Shown here: one piece after another, positions 16,838 to 23,649 of the stretch | Layout of the letters: each line of letters opens with the position of its first letter | Numbering within the stretch: position 1 is the first letter of the stretch | From: Eubacteriales bacterium | GTDB taxonomy: Bacteria; Bacillota; Clostridia; Oscillospirales; Acutalibacteraceae | Direction: 5' to 3' | Length of the DNA: 43,232 nt | Assembly: GCA_029225565.1 (NCBI GenBank) | Contig: JAQXWS010000034.1 | Location: 1-43,232 of the forward strand | Position numbers and translations under genes: made by a program | The notes under the pieces: generated by a model | What the model saw: the letters and a program-made list of their open reading frames with translations, nothing else | Database searches by the model: none | Told to the model about the DNA's origin: nothing

Positions 16838-16926
16838 TAGAATTGGCTTTATTTTCTTTACACTCAACATATCAAAGGGTCATATTATACCATTTTTTGA
16901 TAATTACATTATGGCAAAAATATATA

Positions 16927-16955
16927 TTGAATTACCCAAAAATAAGTGATAGACT
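16927..16955 (+). promoter_or_regulatory. Possible promoter of the EamA transporter gene
   Basis: TTGAAT, 17 bp, TAGACT, 41 bp before the start. Moderate match only. Confidence 0.4.
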
Positions 16956-16996
16956 ATTGTCAGCATAAAGTAATCACAAACATAACGAGGTAAAAC

Positions 16997-17938
16997 ATGA
17001 GCAAAAAAAAGATACTCGGCACTGTTCTTCTGCTAATTACAGCCATCATCTGGGGCGGCTCATTTGTGGCGCAGTCATCGGGAGGGGATGCTATAGGCCC
17101 GTTCTCCTTTTCCTGTCTGCGATTCACCATAGCTACCGTATCCATGCTGCCGGTAATCCCACTGCTGGACAAAAAAAGCGGCAGCGCAATAATACCAAAA
17201 AATTCGGCGGACAAAAAGCTGCTGATTAAAGCCGGAGTAACCTGCGGCGTTTTCCTTACAGGCACATCGGTATTTCAGCAGCTGGGAATGTATATGGGCA
17301 CATCATCGGGCAAGGCGGGCTTTCTTACCGCATGCTATATTGTGTTTGTGCCCATCATCGGTTTGTTCTTCAAAAAGAAATCGGCTGTCAATGTGTGGCT
17401 GGCTGTAGGCATTACCCTATGTGGTCTGTATATGCTCTGCGTTAACGAAGGCTTCAGCGTGCGAGGCTCCGACCTGCTGGTACTGGTATGCGCTTTTATG
17501 TGTGCATCCAGAATAATGGCGGTGGATAAATTTGTGGGCAGAGTGGACACGGCAAGGCTTGCCTGCGTACAATTTGCAACAGCGGCAATACTGTCGGGAA
17601 TACTGATGTTCTTTTTCGATATGAAGGCGTCCGTCGCCGGTATCGCACAGTGGTATCAGTCGCTGGCAAGCACAGGAGTCTGGGTGTCGCTGCTATATGC
17701 CGGTGTGCTGGCAGGCGCAACCGCCTTTACTCTGCAAATCGTAGGTCAACGGGACCTGAATCCCACAGTTGCCTCCCTGCTGATGAGCCTGGAGTCCGCA
17801 TTCTCCGTGCTGGCAGGCTGGCTGATACTGGGTGACAAGCTCAGTGCCAAGGAGCTGACCGGCTGCGCCGTTATCTTTGTGGCAATGGTAATATCCCAAT
17901 TGCCCGAAAAAAGCAAAAGTCGGGCATTATCCGCATAA
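16997..17938 (+). CDS. EamA/DMT-family transporter (313 aa)
   Basis: Ten-helix drug/metabolite transporter with two EamA repeats (about 8-145 and 160-300). Seen: the repeat start LLLITAIIWGGSFVAQ, SGKAGFLTACYIVFVPIIG at the end of repeat 1, and the second-half signature PTVASLLMSLESAFSVLAGW with LGDKLSAKELTGCAVIF. ATG 16997 has GAGG at 7 nt. No operon partner. Substrates in this family range from amino acids and nucleotide sugars to toxic compounds and cannot be inferred here. The stop codon overlaps the reading frame of a gene remnant (next entry). Confidence 0.9.
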   Translation: MSKKKILGTVLLLITAIIWGGSFVAQSSGGDAIGPFSFSCLRFTIATVSMLPVIPLLDKKSGSAIIPKNSADKKLLIKAGVTCGVFLTGTSVFQQLGMYMGTSSGKAGFLTACYIVFVPIIGLFFKKKSAVNVWLAVGITLCGLYMLCVNEGFSVRGSDLLVLVCAFMCASRIMAVDKFVGRVDTARLACVQFATAAILSGILMFFFDMKASVAGIAQWYQSLASTGVWVSLLYAGVLAGATAFTLQIVGQRDLNPTVASLLMSLESAFSVLAGWLILGDKLSAKELTGCAVIFVAMVISQLPEKSKSRALSA

Positions 17939-18053
17939 AAACGGCAAGATATATTTGACATATCACACACCCAATACAACAGGCTCGGAGCATCCGGCAT
18001 TTGTGGAGTTAATTGACAAGGGCAATTATTTGAGCAAAAATTATGGTACATAA
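17937..18053 (+). pseudogene. 3' remnant of an unidentified gene
   Basis: An open frame without a start runs from the DMT stop to TAA at 18051-18053 and encodes KNGKIYLTYHTPNTTGSEHP, continuing AFVELIDKGNYLSKNYGT. The composition is that of a real protein end. The H-x-PN...EHPxFVEL pattern vaguely recalls the C-termini of some family 43 glycosidases, but this is only a resemblance. No start codon or ribosome binding site is present, so it is likely a decayed 3' fragment left when the DMT gene or the following non-coding element arrived. Confidence 0.45.
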
Positions 18054-18125
18054 ATATCAGACCCAATTAATATAAGGTCATTTCCTATGAGAAAAACATT
18101 TTCACTATTCGTTCGGCATGGCAAA

Positions 18126-18435
18126 GGCTCAGGGAGCAAAATCCCTGAGCCGCAGACTGTCGATAAAGTGGTTTGAACCACGCCAAATAATATAATATGT
18201 AACCGATTTCTGCCTCTCTTGAGTAAAGAAAGGTGGGTGCGATTTATCGCACTCGTAGAGATTACAAAAGCGGCTTAGACATCTAATGATAAATCTAAGC
18301 CGCTTTGGCGTTTTTCGTTTTTTGCTCAGTCGAGGTACCATCGTACATCTTCCCTCGCAAGAAAACGAAATTCAATCCCATTTCTCGAAGTCTGTCAGCG
18401 TGTAGAATTTATAATTTGACTTTTTCTACACGCTG
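18126..18435. repeat. Multi-hairpin non-coding stretch
   Basis: Five perfect stem-loops in succession in a gap with no credible gene: GGCTCAGGGA/TCCCTGAGCC (18126-18151), GTGGTT/AACCAC (18168-18181), GTGCGA/TCGCAC (18237-18252), a 13-bp stem AAAGCGGCTTAGA/TCTAAGCCGCTTT (18267-18306), and a 12-bp stem CAGCGTGTAGAA/TTCTACACGCTG (18396-18435). The 13-bp stem is followed on the plus strand by GGCGTTTTTCGTTTTTTG and may terminate. The regular spacing and perfect stems point to a dispersed mobile non-coding element or a structured RNA. Confidence 0.55.
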
Positions 18436-18464
18436 AAAGCCGGTCTATTTGACCGGCTTTGTAT
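18436..18464 (-). terminator. Terminator of the UPF0237-UPF0210 operon
   Basis: AAAGCCGGTC (18436-18445) and GACCGGCTTT (18451-18460) form a perfect 10-bp stem with a 5-nt loop; GTATTTTAG follows on the plus strand. It lies immediately after the UPF0210 stop, but the minus-strand T-run is short. Confidence 0.65.
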
Positions 18465-18465
18465 T

Positions 18466-19821
18466 TTAGTTTTTAAGTGAGTGCATCGGTGCAGGAATTC
18501 TTCCGCCTCTGTTAATAAACCTTGTTGGTTGTTTTGTGTTTATTTTCATTACCGGGCCGCTACCCAACAAGCCTCCGAATTCCAGTTCATCGCCTACATT
18601 CTTGCCTATAGCCGGGATAACCCTGACAGCTGTTGTTTTGCAATTCACCATACCGATTGCCGCTTCGTCTGCGATAATTCCGCTGATTACCTCGGCAGTC
18701 GTATCACCCGGAATTACAATCATATCCAAGCCTACCGAACATACAGCAGTCATTGCCTCAAGCTTTTCGATAGACAAGGCTCCTGATTTGGCAGCATTAA
18801 TCATACCGGCGTCCTCAGAAACAGGAATGAATGCTCCGGACAAACCGCCAACGCTTGATGAGGCCATAACTCCGCCTTTCTTAACTGCATCGTTGAGCAT
18901 TGCAAGACAGGCTGTTGTGCCGGCACCTCCGCATTGCTCCAATCCAATCTCTTCCAGAATATGCGCTACAGAATCACCAACTGCAGGTGTTGGCGCCAGT
19001 GAAAGGTCAACAATACCGAAGGGTACGCCCAGTCTTTCGCTGGCTACTGTACCTACCAGCTGGCCCATTCTGGTAATCTTGAATGCGGTTTTCTTAATTA
19101 ATTCTGCAATTTCGTTAATTGAATAGTCGGGATACTTTGATACTGCGGCTCTTACAACACCGGGTCCGGAAACCCCGACATTAATTACGCAGTCAGGCTC
19201 GGATACACCGTGAAAAGCACCTGCCATAAAGGGATTATCCTCCGGAGCGTTGCAGAACACTACCAGCTTTCCTGCAGCTATGCACTGATTATCCTTTGTC
19301 AGTTCTGCGGCTTCTCTGATTTTTTGGCCCATAATCTTTACGGCATCCATATTAATTCCGGCCTTTGTTGAGCCGATATTAACTGATGAACACAAAAATT
19401 GGGTCCTTGCCAGTGCCTCGGGAATTGAGTTGATTAGCTCCAAGTCACCTGCGGCAAAGCCCTTTTGTACCAAAGCGGAATAACCTCCGATGAAGTTAAC
19501 TCCGATTTCCTTTGCGGCCTTATCCAGGGCAAGAGCATACTTTATCGGGTCTCCGCCGCTGATACCGGCAAGAATGGAAATAGGTGTAACGCTGACGCGC
19601 TTGTTTATTATGGGAATTCCATATTCTCTCTCAATATCGTTACCTGTCTTTACAAGGTTTTCTGCCTTGCGACAGATTTTGTCATACACCTTTTGGCAGG
19701 ACTTGTCAATATCGCTGTCACCGCAATCCAGTAGGGAGATACCCATTGTTGTAGTTCTGATGTCAAGACATTCGTCCTGTATCATCTTTATGGTTTCTAA
19801 TATATCGTATGTATTAATCAA
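18466..19821 (-). CDS. UPF0210 / PFL-family protein (DUF711, 451 aa)
   Basis: Conserved protein of unknown activity with a glycyl-radical-like (PFL) fold according to family annotation. Recognised by its invariant glycine-rich stretches: [78 protein letters not shown], and the C-terminal [14 protein letters not shown], which is the family's usual ending. Full length (family about 450). It follows the UPF0237 ACT gene by 12 bp. This gene pair is conserved in Firmicutes and archaea, and the ACT protein is presumed to sense an amino acid for it. Confidence 0.95.
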   Translation of the reverse strand: MINTYDILETIKMIQDECLDIRTTTMGISLLDCGDSDIDKSCQKVYDKICRKAENLVKTGNDIEREYGIPIINKRVSVTPISILAGISGGDPIKYALALDKAAKEIGVNFIGGYSALVQKGFAAGDLELINSIPEALARTQFLCSSVNIGSTKAGINMDAVKIMGQKIREAAELTKDNQCIAAGKLVVFCNAPEDNPFMAGAFHGVSEPDCVINVGVSGPGVVRAAVSKYPDYSINEIAELIKKTAFKITRMGQLVGTVASERLGVPFGIVDLSLAPTPAVGDSVAHILEEIGLEQCGGAGTTACLAMLNDAVKKGGVMASSSVGGLSGAFIPVSEDAGMINAAKSGALSIEKLEAMTAVCSVGLDMIVIPGDTTAEVISGIIADEAAIGMVNCKTTAVRVIPAIGKNVGDELEFGGLLGSGPVMKINTKQPTRFINRGGRIPAPMHSLKN

Positions 19822-19833
19822 AATGCTGACCTC

Positions 19834-20103
19834 CTATATTTTGTGCATTGAGTTGAAGATGTCCTCATGCATTGCGTGGATGGAAAGCCCGTTATCCTTG
19901 CCGCAATTCTCCAGTTGGTCAGCAAGTGTTGTAAAATCAACTGTTGCCTGTGTGGTATCAGCCAGCATTATCATACAGAACATATCCTGCAGAATGCTCT
20001 GTGTCACCTCTAATATATTTACATTACAGTCGGCGCAGATGCTTGATACTTTCGCAAGAATACCCACCATATCTTTACCGACTACAGTAATTACACATCT
20101 CAT
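19834..20103 (-). CDS. UPF0237 ACT-domain protein (89 aa)
   Basis: A single ACT domain, the small ligand-binding module that usually senses amino acids. N-terminal signature MRCVITVVGKDMVGILAKVS (Gly-Ile-Leu in the ligand loop), then CADCNVNILEVTQSILQDMF and a C-terminal strand. Length equals the family's 88-91 residues. First gene of the pair with UPF0210. The start is set by TAGGAGGATAATAATATG and a near-perfect promoter upstream. It may modulate UPF0210 activity; the ligand is unknown. Confidence 0.94.
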   Translation of the reverse strand: MRCVITVVGKDMVGILAKVSSICADCNVNILEVTQSILQDMFCMIMLADTTQATVDFTTLADQLENCGKDNGLSIHAMHEDIFNSMHKI

Positions 20104-20130
20104 ATTATTATCCTCCTAAATATTTTTAAT

Positions 20131-20159
20131 ATTATAACAAACAAGTTATATTTTTTCAA
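20131..20159 (-). promoter_or_regulatory. Sigma-A promoter of the UPF0237-UPF0210 operon
   Basis: Minus-strand TTGAAA (20154-20159), 17 bp, perfect TATAAT (20131-20136), 28 bp before the start. Confidence 0.75.
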
Positions 20160-20227
20160 CAAATGTACAAAAGTTATTTAAAAAACTTATATAATATGCT
20201 AAAATATATCCCATAAGGAGAATTGCA

Positions 20228-21034
20228 ATGAAATATAAGAACATTTTTGATACCCATACTCATTCTAATCATTCCTTTGACGGCAACGACAGTTGTAAAG
20301 AGCTTTGCGAAAGCCTGATGTTAAAGGGCGGAATCGGTATTGCAATCACGGACCATTGCGATATTGACGGCGACGATGATTTTGATATATTCGCAAATAA
20401 CCAGTATGATGACACATCTGCAGTAAAGGAAGAATATTGCGGACAAATTACCTTGCTGCAAGGCATTGAACTTGGACAGGGGATTTACCAAAAGGACAAG
20501 GCGTTAAAAATCATTAATTCACACGACTATGACATAATTATCGGCTCCATTCATAATCTAGACGGTATGGAAGATTTTTACTTTTTGGATTACAAAAAAT
20601 ATGATATAGACAGTCTGCTTACAAAGTATTTTGAAAATGAGCTGGAATTGGCACAATGGAACAAAACCGATACTTTGGCTCATCTTACCTATCCTCTTCG
20701 TTATATTGTTGAAAGAGAGGGTGTTTGTGTTGACTTGAGCAAGTACTATGACATAATAGATGCTATATTTAATACTTTAATAAGAAATGACAAAGCTCTC
20801 GAAGTAAACACATCTGGTTTGTTTATGGCTATCGACAGTACACTACCCGGTATCGATTTGATAAAAAGATACCACGATATGGGAGGCCGGTTGATTACAG
20901 TAGGCTCGGATTCACATTATAAAGAAAAAATCTGTCAGGGCATCAGTCAAGGGTATGATATTTTGAAGGAATGCGGCTATAAGGAATTTACGGTATTTAA
21001 AAATAGAATTCCGTATCAAATGCCAATTGAGTAG
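20228..21034 (+). CDS. PHP-domain phosphatase, HisJ/HisK-like histidinol-phosphatase (268 aa)
   Basis: Trinuclear-metal PHP phosphoesterase. Metal ligands visible: HTHSNHS (H10, H12), AITDHCDIDG (D/H at about 40-42), GIELGQG (Glu near 79), GSIHNLDG (His near 104), AHLTYP (His near 157), and GSDSHYKE (Asp/His near 228). Length and motif order fit the HisJ-type histidinol-phosphatase that removes phosphate in histidine synthesis, but no other his gene is nearby, so another phosphate ester is possible. Start has AAGGAGA at 7 nt. It precedes ispE by 10 bp, a likely operon without an obvious pathway link. Confidence 0.85.
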   Translation: MKYKNIFDTHTHSNHSFDGNDSCKELCESLMLKGGIGIAITDHCDIDGDDDFDIFANNQYDDTSAVKEEYCGQITLLQGIELGQGIYQKDKALKIINSHDYDIIIGSIHNLDGMEDFYFLDYKKYDIDSLLTKYFENELELAQWNKTDTLAHLTYPLRYIVEREGVCVDLSKYYDIIDAIFNTLIRNDKALEVNTSGLFMAIDSTLPGIDLIKRYHDMGGRLITVGSDSHYKEKICQGISQGYDILKECGYKEFTVFKNRIPYQMPIE

Positions 21035-21044
21035 AGGATAAATT

Positions 21045-21929
21045 ATGAAAATTGAAGTAAAAGCTTATGCAAAAATAAATCTTATGCTGGATATTGTGGG
21101 CACCAGAACCGACGGTTATCATGATTTGTTTATGATTATGCAAAGTGTTGGAATCTATGACACAATTACAGTGGAAAAGCAGGATAAAAAGAACGGAATC
21201 ACTATATCCTGCAATATTGATGATATACCTATTGATAGCAGCAACATCGCCTACAAGGCTGCAGAAGCCTTTTTTGAGCATAGGGGAATAAAGGACAGAG
21301 GAGTGCATATTCACATTCAAAAAAGGATACCCCACGCAGCCGGCCTTGCGGGAGGCAGCGCTGACGGCGCCGGAGTTATTGTTGCGCTCAACAAGATTTA
21401 CAAAACAAATATCGATGACAACGAATTGTGCAGGATTGGAGCACAGGTTGGCGCAGATGTGCCGTTCTGTATAGTGGGCGGTACAAAGCTGTGCCAGGGT
21501 ATCGGCGATGTTATTAGCAATGTTAAACCACTGAAGAAATGTTATGTTCTGTTGGCTAAGCCTGAATATTCGGTTAACACCGGACAGGCATATTCTCAGT
21601 TTGATTCCTGCGGAAAAAATCACACTCCTGACAAACTGGGTATGCTGTGCGCAATGCAATCGAGAGATCTGATGTCTATATGCAGTAAGATGGAAAATGT
21701 ATTTGAACAGTTTATAGCCGTTCCCAACAGAGTCGAAATAAAAGAAATAATGCGCAGGCATAACGCCTTGGGAGTATGTATGAGTGGCTCCGGACCAACA
21801 ATTTTCGGCATATATGTTAATAAGGATGATGCCGAGTCTGCTGCCGGTGAGTTGACAGAATACGCAAAGGATATTTCCCTTTGTATGCCAATCAGCAAAG
21901 GCTGCAGAATTTCAAAAATAACTGAATAA
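21045..21929 (+). CDS. ispE: 4-diphosphocytidyl-2-C-methyl-D-erythritol kinase
   Basis: GHMP kinase that phosphorylates CDP-methylerythritol at the 2-position, the fourth step of the MEP isoprenoid pathway. Start motif KAYAKINLMLDIVGTRTDGY (K10 substrate-binding, D24 region); ATP loop PHAAGLAGGSADGAG (residues 96-110; the consensus has GLGGGSSDAA, so Ala replaces the second Gly here); QVGADVPFC with the catalytic Asp (near 140); and the C-terminal MSGSGPTIFGIY. 294 residues is normal. It continues the PHP phosphatase operon and is followed by a hairpin overlapping the spoIIR ribosome binding site; the ispE-spoIIR neighbourhood is common in Clostridia. Confidence 0.96.
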   Translation: MKIEVKAYAKINLMLDIVGTRTDGYHDLFMIMQSVGIYDTITVEKQDKKNGITISCNIDDIPIDSSNIAYKAAEAFFEHRGIKDRGVHIHIQKRIPHAAGLAGGSADGAGVIVALNKIYKTNIDDNELCRIGAQVGADVPFCIVGGTKLCQGIGDVISNVKPLKKCYVLLAKPEYSVNTGQAYSQFDSCGKNHTPDKLGMLCAMQSRDLMSICSKMENVFEQFIAVPNRVEIKEIMRRHNALGVCMSGSGPTIFGIYVNKDDAESAAGELTEYAKDISLCMPISKGCRISKITE

Positions 21930-21938
21930 TAACGGAAA

Positions 21939-21973
21939 AAATCACCAATTCTTAAGTAAAGGATTGGTGATTT
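21939..21973 (+). promoter_or_regulatory. Hairpin that buries the spoIIR ribosome binding site
   Basis: AAATCACCAAT (21939-21949) and ATTGGTGATTT (21963-21973) are perfect 11-bp arms with a 13-nt loop. The 3' arm contains GGTGAT, the only Shine-Dalgarno for ATG 21976. The element can act as a weak ispE terminator and as a translation lock on spoIIR transcripts started upstream. Confidence 0.6.
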
Positions 21974-21975
21974 GT

Positions 21976-22563
21976 ATGTTAAAAAAACTTAATTTATTTG
22001 TACCGATATTTGTTTGCTTTGCGTTTCTTATTTCTTTGTTTGCACCATTTATTAACATAAGTGAGGATATAAGCGAAAAAGTGCTCAGATTACACATATT
22101 GGCCAACAGCGACAGCGATTATGACCAGAATCTAAAGCTGGAGGTGCGTGATTTAATACTAAAAGAAACCCGGAATTTATTTTTGCAATGCAAAACCCTT
22201 GATGACGCGATATGCACTGCTAACAATAATATTGACAAAATCACAAGCATTGCAGAATCTGCTTTGGACGGAGAGTATAGTGTATCTGCTATGGTTACAA
22301 AGGAATATTTCGATACCAGAGAATATGATAACTTTACACTTCCGTCGGGAGTGTACAATTCAATCAAGGTTATTATCGGAAGTGGAGCCGGACATAACTG
22401 GTGGTGTGTAATGTTTCCGCAGGTGTGCCTTAGCGGCTGTACCGATGATTTATCCGATGAATTAACAAAGGATGAATTTGAGTTTGTTACTTCAAACAAT
22501 TGTGTAGTAAAATTTAAGGTTGTTGAGGTTTACGAAAAAATAAAGCATAAAATTATTACTTGA
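21976..22563 (+). CDS. spoIIR: Stage II sporulation protein R
   Basis: Secreted forespore signal that triggers proteolytic activation of pro-sigma-E in the mother cell via SpoIIGA. N-terminal membrane/signal segment (residues about 5-25), then the family hallmark RLHILANSDSDYDQNLKLEV (38-57), YNSIKVIIGSGAGHNWWCVMFP-type motif near 120-140 ending in the WWCV(M/L)FP signature, and CLSGC. 195 residues from ATG 21976; the longer in-frame TTG at 21964 lacks a ribosome binding site. It directly follows ispE, with its start region locked in a hairpin. No sigma-F promoter is obvious. Confidence 0.93.
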   Translation: MLKKLNLFVPIFVCFAFLISLFAPFINISEDISEKVLRLHILANSDSDYDQNLKLEVRDLILKETRNLFLQCKTLDDAICTANNNIDKITSIAESALDGEYSVSAMVTKEYFDTREYDNFTLPSGVYNSIKVIIGSGAGHNWWCVMFPQVCLSGCTDDLSDELTKDEFEFVTSNNCVVKFKVVEVYEKIKHKIIT

Positions 22564-22588
22564 CATTGTAGAAAAAATCATATAAAAT
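22560..22588 (+). promoter_or_regulatory. Promoter of the two tRNA-Leu genes
   Basis: Perfect TTGACA (22560-22565), overlapping the spoIIR stop, 17 bp, TAAAAT (22583-22588), 12 bp before the mature tRNA 5' end. Confidence 0.8.
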
Positions 22589-22599
22589 ATTAGTGTTGT

Positions 22600-22686
22600 G
22601 CTGGTGTGGCGAAATCGGCAGACGCAAGGGACTTAAAATCCCTCGGTAGAAATACCGTACCGGTTCAAGTCCGGTCACCAGCACCA
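22600..22686 (+). tRNA. tRNA-Leu (anticodon UAA)
   Basis: 87 nt with encoded CCA. Acceptor arms GCTGGTG and CACCAGC pair fully; the D-arm is GCGAAATCGGCAGACGC; the anticodon loop ACTTAAAAT in a GGG/CCC stem reads UUA; a long class II variable arm (TCGGTAGAAATACCGT) follows; T-arm GGTTCAAGTCC. Class II arm plus anticodon make it Leu. Confidence 0.97.
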
Positions 22687-22699
22687 GTAAAGTAAATAT

Positions 22700-22786
22700 G
22701 CCGGCGTGATGGAATTGGCAGACGTGCTGGACTCAAAATCCAGTCCTGGCAACAGGGTGCGGGTTCGACCCCCGCCGCCGGCACCA
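22700..22786 (+). tRNA. tRNA-Leu (anticodon CAA)
   Basis: 87 nt with encoded CCA, 13 bp after the first tRNA. Acceptor GCCGGCG/CGCCGGC; anticodon loop ACTCAAAAT in a CTGG(A)/(T)CCAG stem reads UUG; class II variable arm CCTGGCAACAGG; T-arm GGGTTCGACCC. Its last 20 bases are duplicated 164 bp downstream. Confidence 0.97.
22767..22786 (+). repeat. att-like repeat, copy 1 (tRNA-Leu 3' end)
   Basis: The last 20 bases of tRNA-Leu(CAA), GACCCCCGCCGCCGGCACCA, recur identically at 22931-22950. tRNA 3' ends are the classical attachment sites of integrating elements. Confidence 0.75.
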
Positions 22787-22794
22787 AAGAAGCA

Positions 22795-22818
22795 CCGACC
22801 TATGGTCGGGGCTTTTTT
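22795..22818 (+). terminator. Terminator downstream of tRNA-Leu(CAA)
   Basis: CCGACC-tat-GGTCGG stem followed by GGC and six T. Its 3' half is copied in the downstream 46-bp repeat. Confidence 0.8.
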
Positions 22819-22845
22819 ACGGCAAGGGGCGTCGAATAGGAAGGA
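22800..22845 (+). repeat. 46-bp direct repeat, copy 1
   Basis: Starts CTATGGTCGGGGCTTTTTTA and ends GGAAGGA; it differs from 23582-23627 at one position (T/C near the end). Here it includes the complete 3' side of the tRNA terminator. Confidence 0.85.
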
Positions 22846-22925
22846 GCGATGCGATAGCATCGCGGAAGAAAACAGTCCGGTGGACTGTTTTCGCTGACGG
22901 GGGCATGTAGCAGACGGTAGTCTGC
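22846..22925. repeat. Cluster of three perfect mini-hairpins
   Basis: GCGATGC/GCATCGC (22846-22863), AAAACAGTCC/GGACTGTTTT (22869-22891) and GCAGAC/GTCTGC (22910-22925), each with a 3-4 nt loop. They lie between the two tRNA-end repeats with no open frame of interest. Confidence 0.6.
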
Positions 22926-22930
22926 GTGGT

Positions 22931-22950
22931 GACCCCCGCCGCCGGCACCA
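22931..22950 (+). repeat. att-like repeat, copy 2 (displaced tRNA 3' end)
   Basis: An identical 20-bp copy of the tRNA-Leu(CAA) 3' end with no tRNA body in front; preceded by GTGGT rather than GGTTC. The terminator that follows is probably the original one of the tRNA operon. Confidence 0.75.
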
Positions 22951-22951
22951 G

Positions 22952-22992
22952 AAAAGAGTCCGCATTTGTCTACGACAAGTGTGGGCTCTTTT
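22952..22992 (+). terminator. Second terminator behind the tRNA genes
   Basis: AAAAGAG (22952-22958) and CTCTTTT (22986-22992) close a long stem that continues inward with G.U pairs around the TTTGTC-tac-GACAAG core. It directly follows the displaced tRNA end. Confidence 0.7.
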
Positions 22993-23001
22993 CAACTAAA
23001 A

Positions 23002-23158
23002 CCGTCCTATCGGACGGGATAAATCCCGCTTTCGTGGGATGAAATCACTTCGTGATGAAATCCGACTTCGTCGGGAGATAAGGACGGATTTAATTTCATC
23101 TGCGAAGCAGATTTCATCCGAGTGGAGTGAGGATTTCATCGCGCTTGCGCGATTTCAT
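23002..23158. repeat. Heptamer/mini-hairpin array
   Basis: The heptamer ATGAAAT occurs at 23039 and 23055, and its complement ATTTCAT at 23093, 23111, 23133 and 23152. Between the heptamers sit short stems: CACttcGTG, CCGACttcGTCGG, CTGCgaaGCAG, an imperfect one, and CGCGCttGCGCG. CCGTCC/GGACGG and ATCCC/GGGAT stems precede. This is not a CRISPR: the units are 15-40 bp, change orientation, and the spacers are palindromic. It ends at the promoter of the S23-type gene. Confidence 0.7.
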
Positions 23159-23186
23159 TTAAAAGTTTGCAAATGTGTGGTACAAT
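23158..23186 (+). promoter_or_regulatory. Possible promoter of the S23-type gene
   Basis: TTTAAA (23158-23163), 17 bp, TACAAT (23181-23186), 21 bp before the start; the -35 abuts the last heptamer of the array. Confidence 0.5.
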
Positions 23187-23207
23187 CGGGGTAAATGAGG
23201 TGATAGT

Positions 23208-23552
23208 ATGGCTGAAAACAAACTTGCTGATATGTCAACAGAATTTGCGATTCAAATCTTAAAACTGACCGATAGCATCAAAGGACACTATTCCTTGTCT
23301 AATCAACTTGAGCGAAGCGGCACAAGCATCGGCGCAAATATCCGAGAGGCGAAATATGCTCACAGCCGTCCCGATTTTATCGCTAAATTGCATATTGCTT
23401 TGAAAGAATGCTACGAAACAGAATACTGGATTGAAATCGCACAAAAAGCGAGCATTATCTCTGATGATGTCGCAAAAACTGTATTGCACGATTGCGGTTC
23501 TATACGCAGAATGCTCATATCTTCCATCAACACCGCAAAGGAGAATTCGTAA
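23208..23552 (+). CDS. Four-helix-bundle protein, 23S rRNA IVS (S23) type (114 aa)
   Basis: Small helical protein of the family first found in 23S rRNA intervening sequences and related to Avd, the accessory protein of diversity-generating retroelements. Family hallmarks: SLSNQLERSGTSIGANIREA (about 35-54), HSRPDFIAKLHIALKECYET (about 58-77, the A.KE..ET/EYW motif), and a terminal RRMLISSI. Probably a pentameric RNA/DNA-binding bundle by analogy with Avd. Start has GAGGTGAT at 3 nt. It sits in an island of hairpins and repeats beside tRNA-Leu, not in an rRNA gene, and its stop overlaps the start of a truncated ORF (TAATG). No reverse transcriptase is in this window. Confidence 0.88.
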   Translation: MAENKLADMSTEFAIQILKLTDSIKGHYSLSNQLERSGTSIGANIREAKYAHSRPDFIAKLHIALKECYETEYWIEIAQKASIISDDVAKTVLHDCGSIRRMLISSINTAKENS

Positions 23553-23644
23553 TGAAAAGAGATGAGTTTGATTCGCTATTACTATGGTCGGGGCTTTTTT
23601 ACGGCAAGGGGCGTCGAACAGGAAGGAATAATAATTTGTTGTAA
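23552..23644 (+). pseudogene. Truncated ORF coupled to the S23-type gene
   Basis: ATG 23552 overlaps the S23 stop and begins MKRDEFDSLLL. After ten codons the frame runs into the 46-bp direct repeat and stops at 23644. The coupling suggests a true second gene whose body was lost when the repeat copy arrived. No ribosome binding site other than the coupled GGAG of the upstream codons. Confidence 0.5.
23582..23627 (+). repeat. 46-bp direct repeat, copy 2
   Basis: 45 of 46 bases equal 22800-22845. This copy lacks the 5' arm of the terminator stem (CGACC), so it is a partial copy, and it truncates the small ORF starting at 23552. The two copies are 782 bp apart and bracket the hairpin and S23 region. 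Confidence 0.85.
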
Positions 23645-23649
23645 AAAAT

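Noticed and set aside
18129-18341. 70-aa minus-strand ORF in the multi-hairpin stretch
   Set aside because: It runs straight through three perfect hairpins, has no ribosome binding site, and an unlikely basic composition.
22675-22995. 106-aa minus-strand ORF
   Set aside because: It is antisense to tRNA-Leu(CAA) and the terminators; Arg/Cys-rich translation of structured DNA.
23002-23158. CRISPR array
   Set aside because: The repeated unit is only 7 bp, changes orientation, spacing varies from 15 to 38 bp, the spacers are palindromes, and no cas gene is present.
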